Of a stretch of 63,752 nt of DNA, positions 63,363 through 63,752 are shown one piece after another. The notes below the pieces were generated by a model that searched no databases, was not told the origin of the DNA, and worked only from the letters and a program-made list of their open reading frames with translations. The translations under genes and the position numbers were made by a program. Within the stretch, counting starts at the first letter, position 1, and every line of letters starts with the position of its first letter. The DNA lies in NCBI GenBank assembly GCA_028688275.1, contig JAQTYN010000012.1, forward strand, positions 1-63,752, in the 5' to 3' direction. This DNA comes from Gallionella sp. (GTDB lineage Bacteria > Pseudomonadota > Gammaproteobacteria > Burkholderiales > Gallionellaceae).

Positions 63363-63752
63363 TGAATGTTCTCCATTAGTCTATAAATTATGACTACTAT
63401 CGAAATGAGGTGCACTGTGTAACAATGAGAAATAGCGGCGGATAAGTCAATGTATTCGGCGAGCAAACTGTAGCGGATTTCTCCCGTGTATTGCTCTGCT
63501 ATTTTCATAACGCACGAACCCAAAGCTTTGCACTATTTCAATACCCACAAACATATCGGTAGCGTGGTCGTGGAAATGTCGCAAACTTTCGTAAAATGCC
63601 ATCCATTGCCTACAGGGAGAGCTAAGGAAGTCCTGAACAATCCACCAAACGCTCGAATTGCCACTGGGACTTAGGGAATTTAGGTGATTTTTGGTCTAGA
63701 TTCCGACTTTTAGTCGCTTTTTGCCCTGTTTTCTGTTTTTAGGACGCAACTT
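63363..63752. other. Right-edge intergenic region
   Basis: It presumably includes the HxlR promoter. Open frames at 63486-63674 (+) and 63320-63523 (-) lack ribosome sites and recognisable sequence. I see no gene, repeat or RNA here. Confidence 0.4.

Noticed and set aside
63486-63674. 62-codon plus-strand frame at the right edge
   Set aside because: No ribosome site and no sequence resembling a known protein; composition looks non-coding.

Overview
The window reads as a contiguous chromosomal piece of a beta- or gammaproteobacterium of moderate G+C content. The evidence is the gene orders gmk-rpoZ-spoT, exbB-exbD-lpxK-Trm112-kdsB-adk, maf-rng and pstSCAB, lipopolysaccharide genes (lpxK, kdsB, waaF), a 16-strand-type porin and UbiC. 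A delta-type carbonic anhydrase and a membrane-tethered c-type cytochrome would fit a respiratory, perhaps sulfur-oxidising organism, but I cannot name a genus. No tRNA, rRNA, CRISPR array or prophage was seen.

Layout. 0.2-5.8 kb is a four-gene minus-strand operon (small GGN-repeat protein, iSTAND-like protein, MoxR AAA+ ATPase, large membrane protein ending in an FGE-like domain) that resembles NTP-dependent conflict systems. 6.0-9.1 kb carries gmk-rpoZ-spoT, followed by an IS630-family element with a -1 frameshift, then surE and a 32-residue membrane peptide gene. 11.6-16.3 kb holds aroC, an HEAGH membrane protein, ybiT, murI and a small antitoxin-like gene. 16.6-18.6 kb is an AT-richer island of three unrecognised genes. 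18.7-26.4 kb (mostly minus) has psiE-like, an FAD oxidase, a cytochrome, priA, a porin and a second FGE-like protein. 26.8-31.5 kb has ilvE, a zinc-finger protein, waaF, ppa, folD and a TolB-like fragment, and xseA follows on the minus strand.

Between xseA and exbB lies about 0.9 kb of AT-rich DNA with eight perfect TTATNCACA DnaA boxes in three evenly built clusters. This is a strong candidate replication origin or DnaA-binding locus, and nearly all genes to its right are on the plus strand. 34.9-37.3 kb is a second island, a single SF1 helicase with a RelE-like N-terminus, followed by a DUF4160/DUF2442 pair. 38.1-42.6 kb has lpxK-Trm112-kdsB-adk, a glcG fragment, an unknown gene, a HigA-like regulator and an intact glcG/hbpS. 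42.7-50.1 kb is a phosphate-uptake locus with four tandem pstS paralogs, pstC, pstA and pstB and two Pho-box-like sites. 50.3-62.6 kb has cysM, a lipase, a membrane protein, ridA, an FMN reductase, recG, ubiC, fabI (minus), a PA14 protein, maf, rng and a delta carbonic anhydrase. The right end has hxlR-type and yggU genes (minus).

The most striking background feature is the number of short dispersed foldback repeats, in at least six families. Several copies lie in frame inside conserved genes (recG, kdsB, the large FGE protein), and others supply the stop codons of moxR, xseA and the TolB-like gene.
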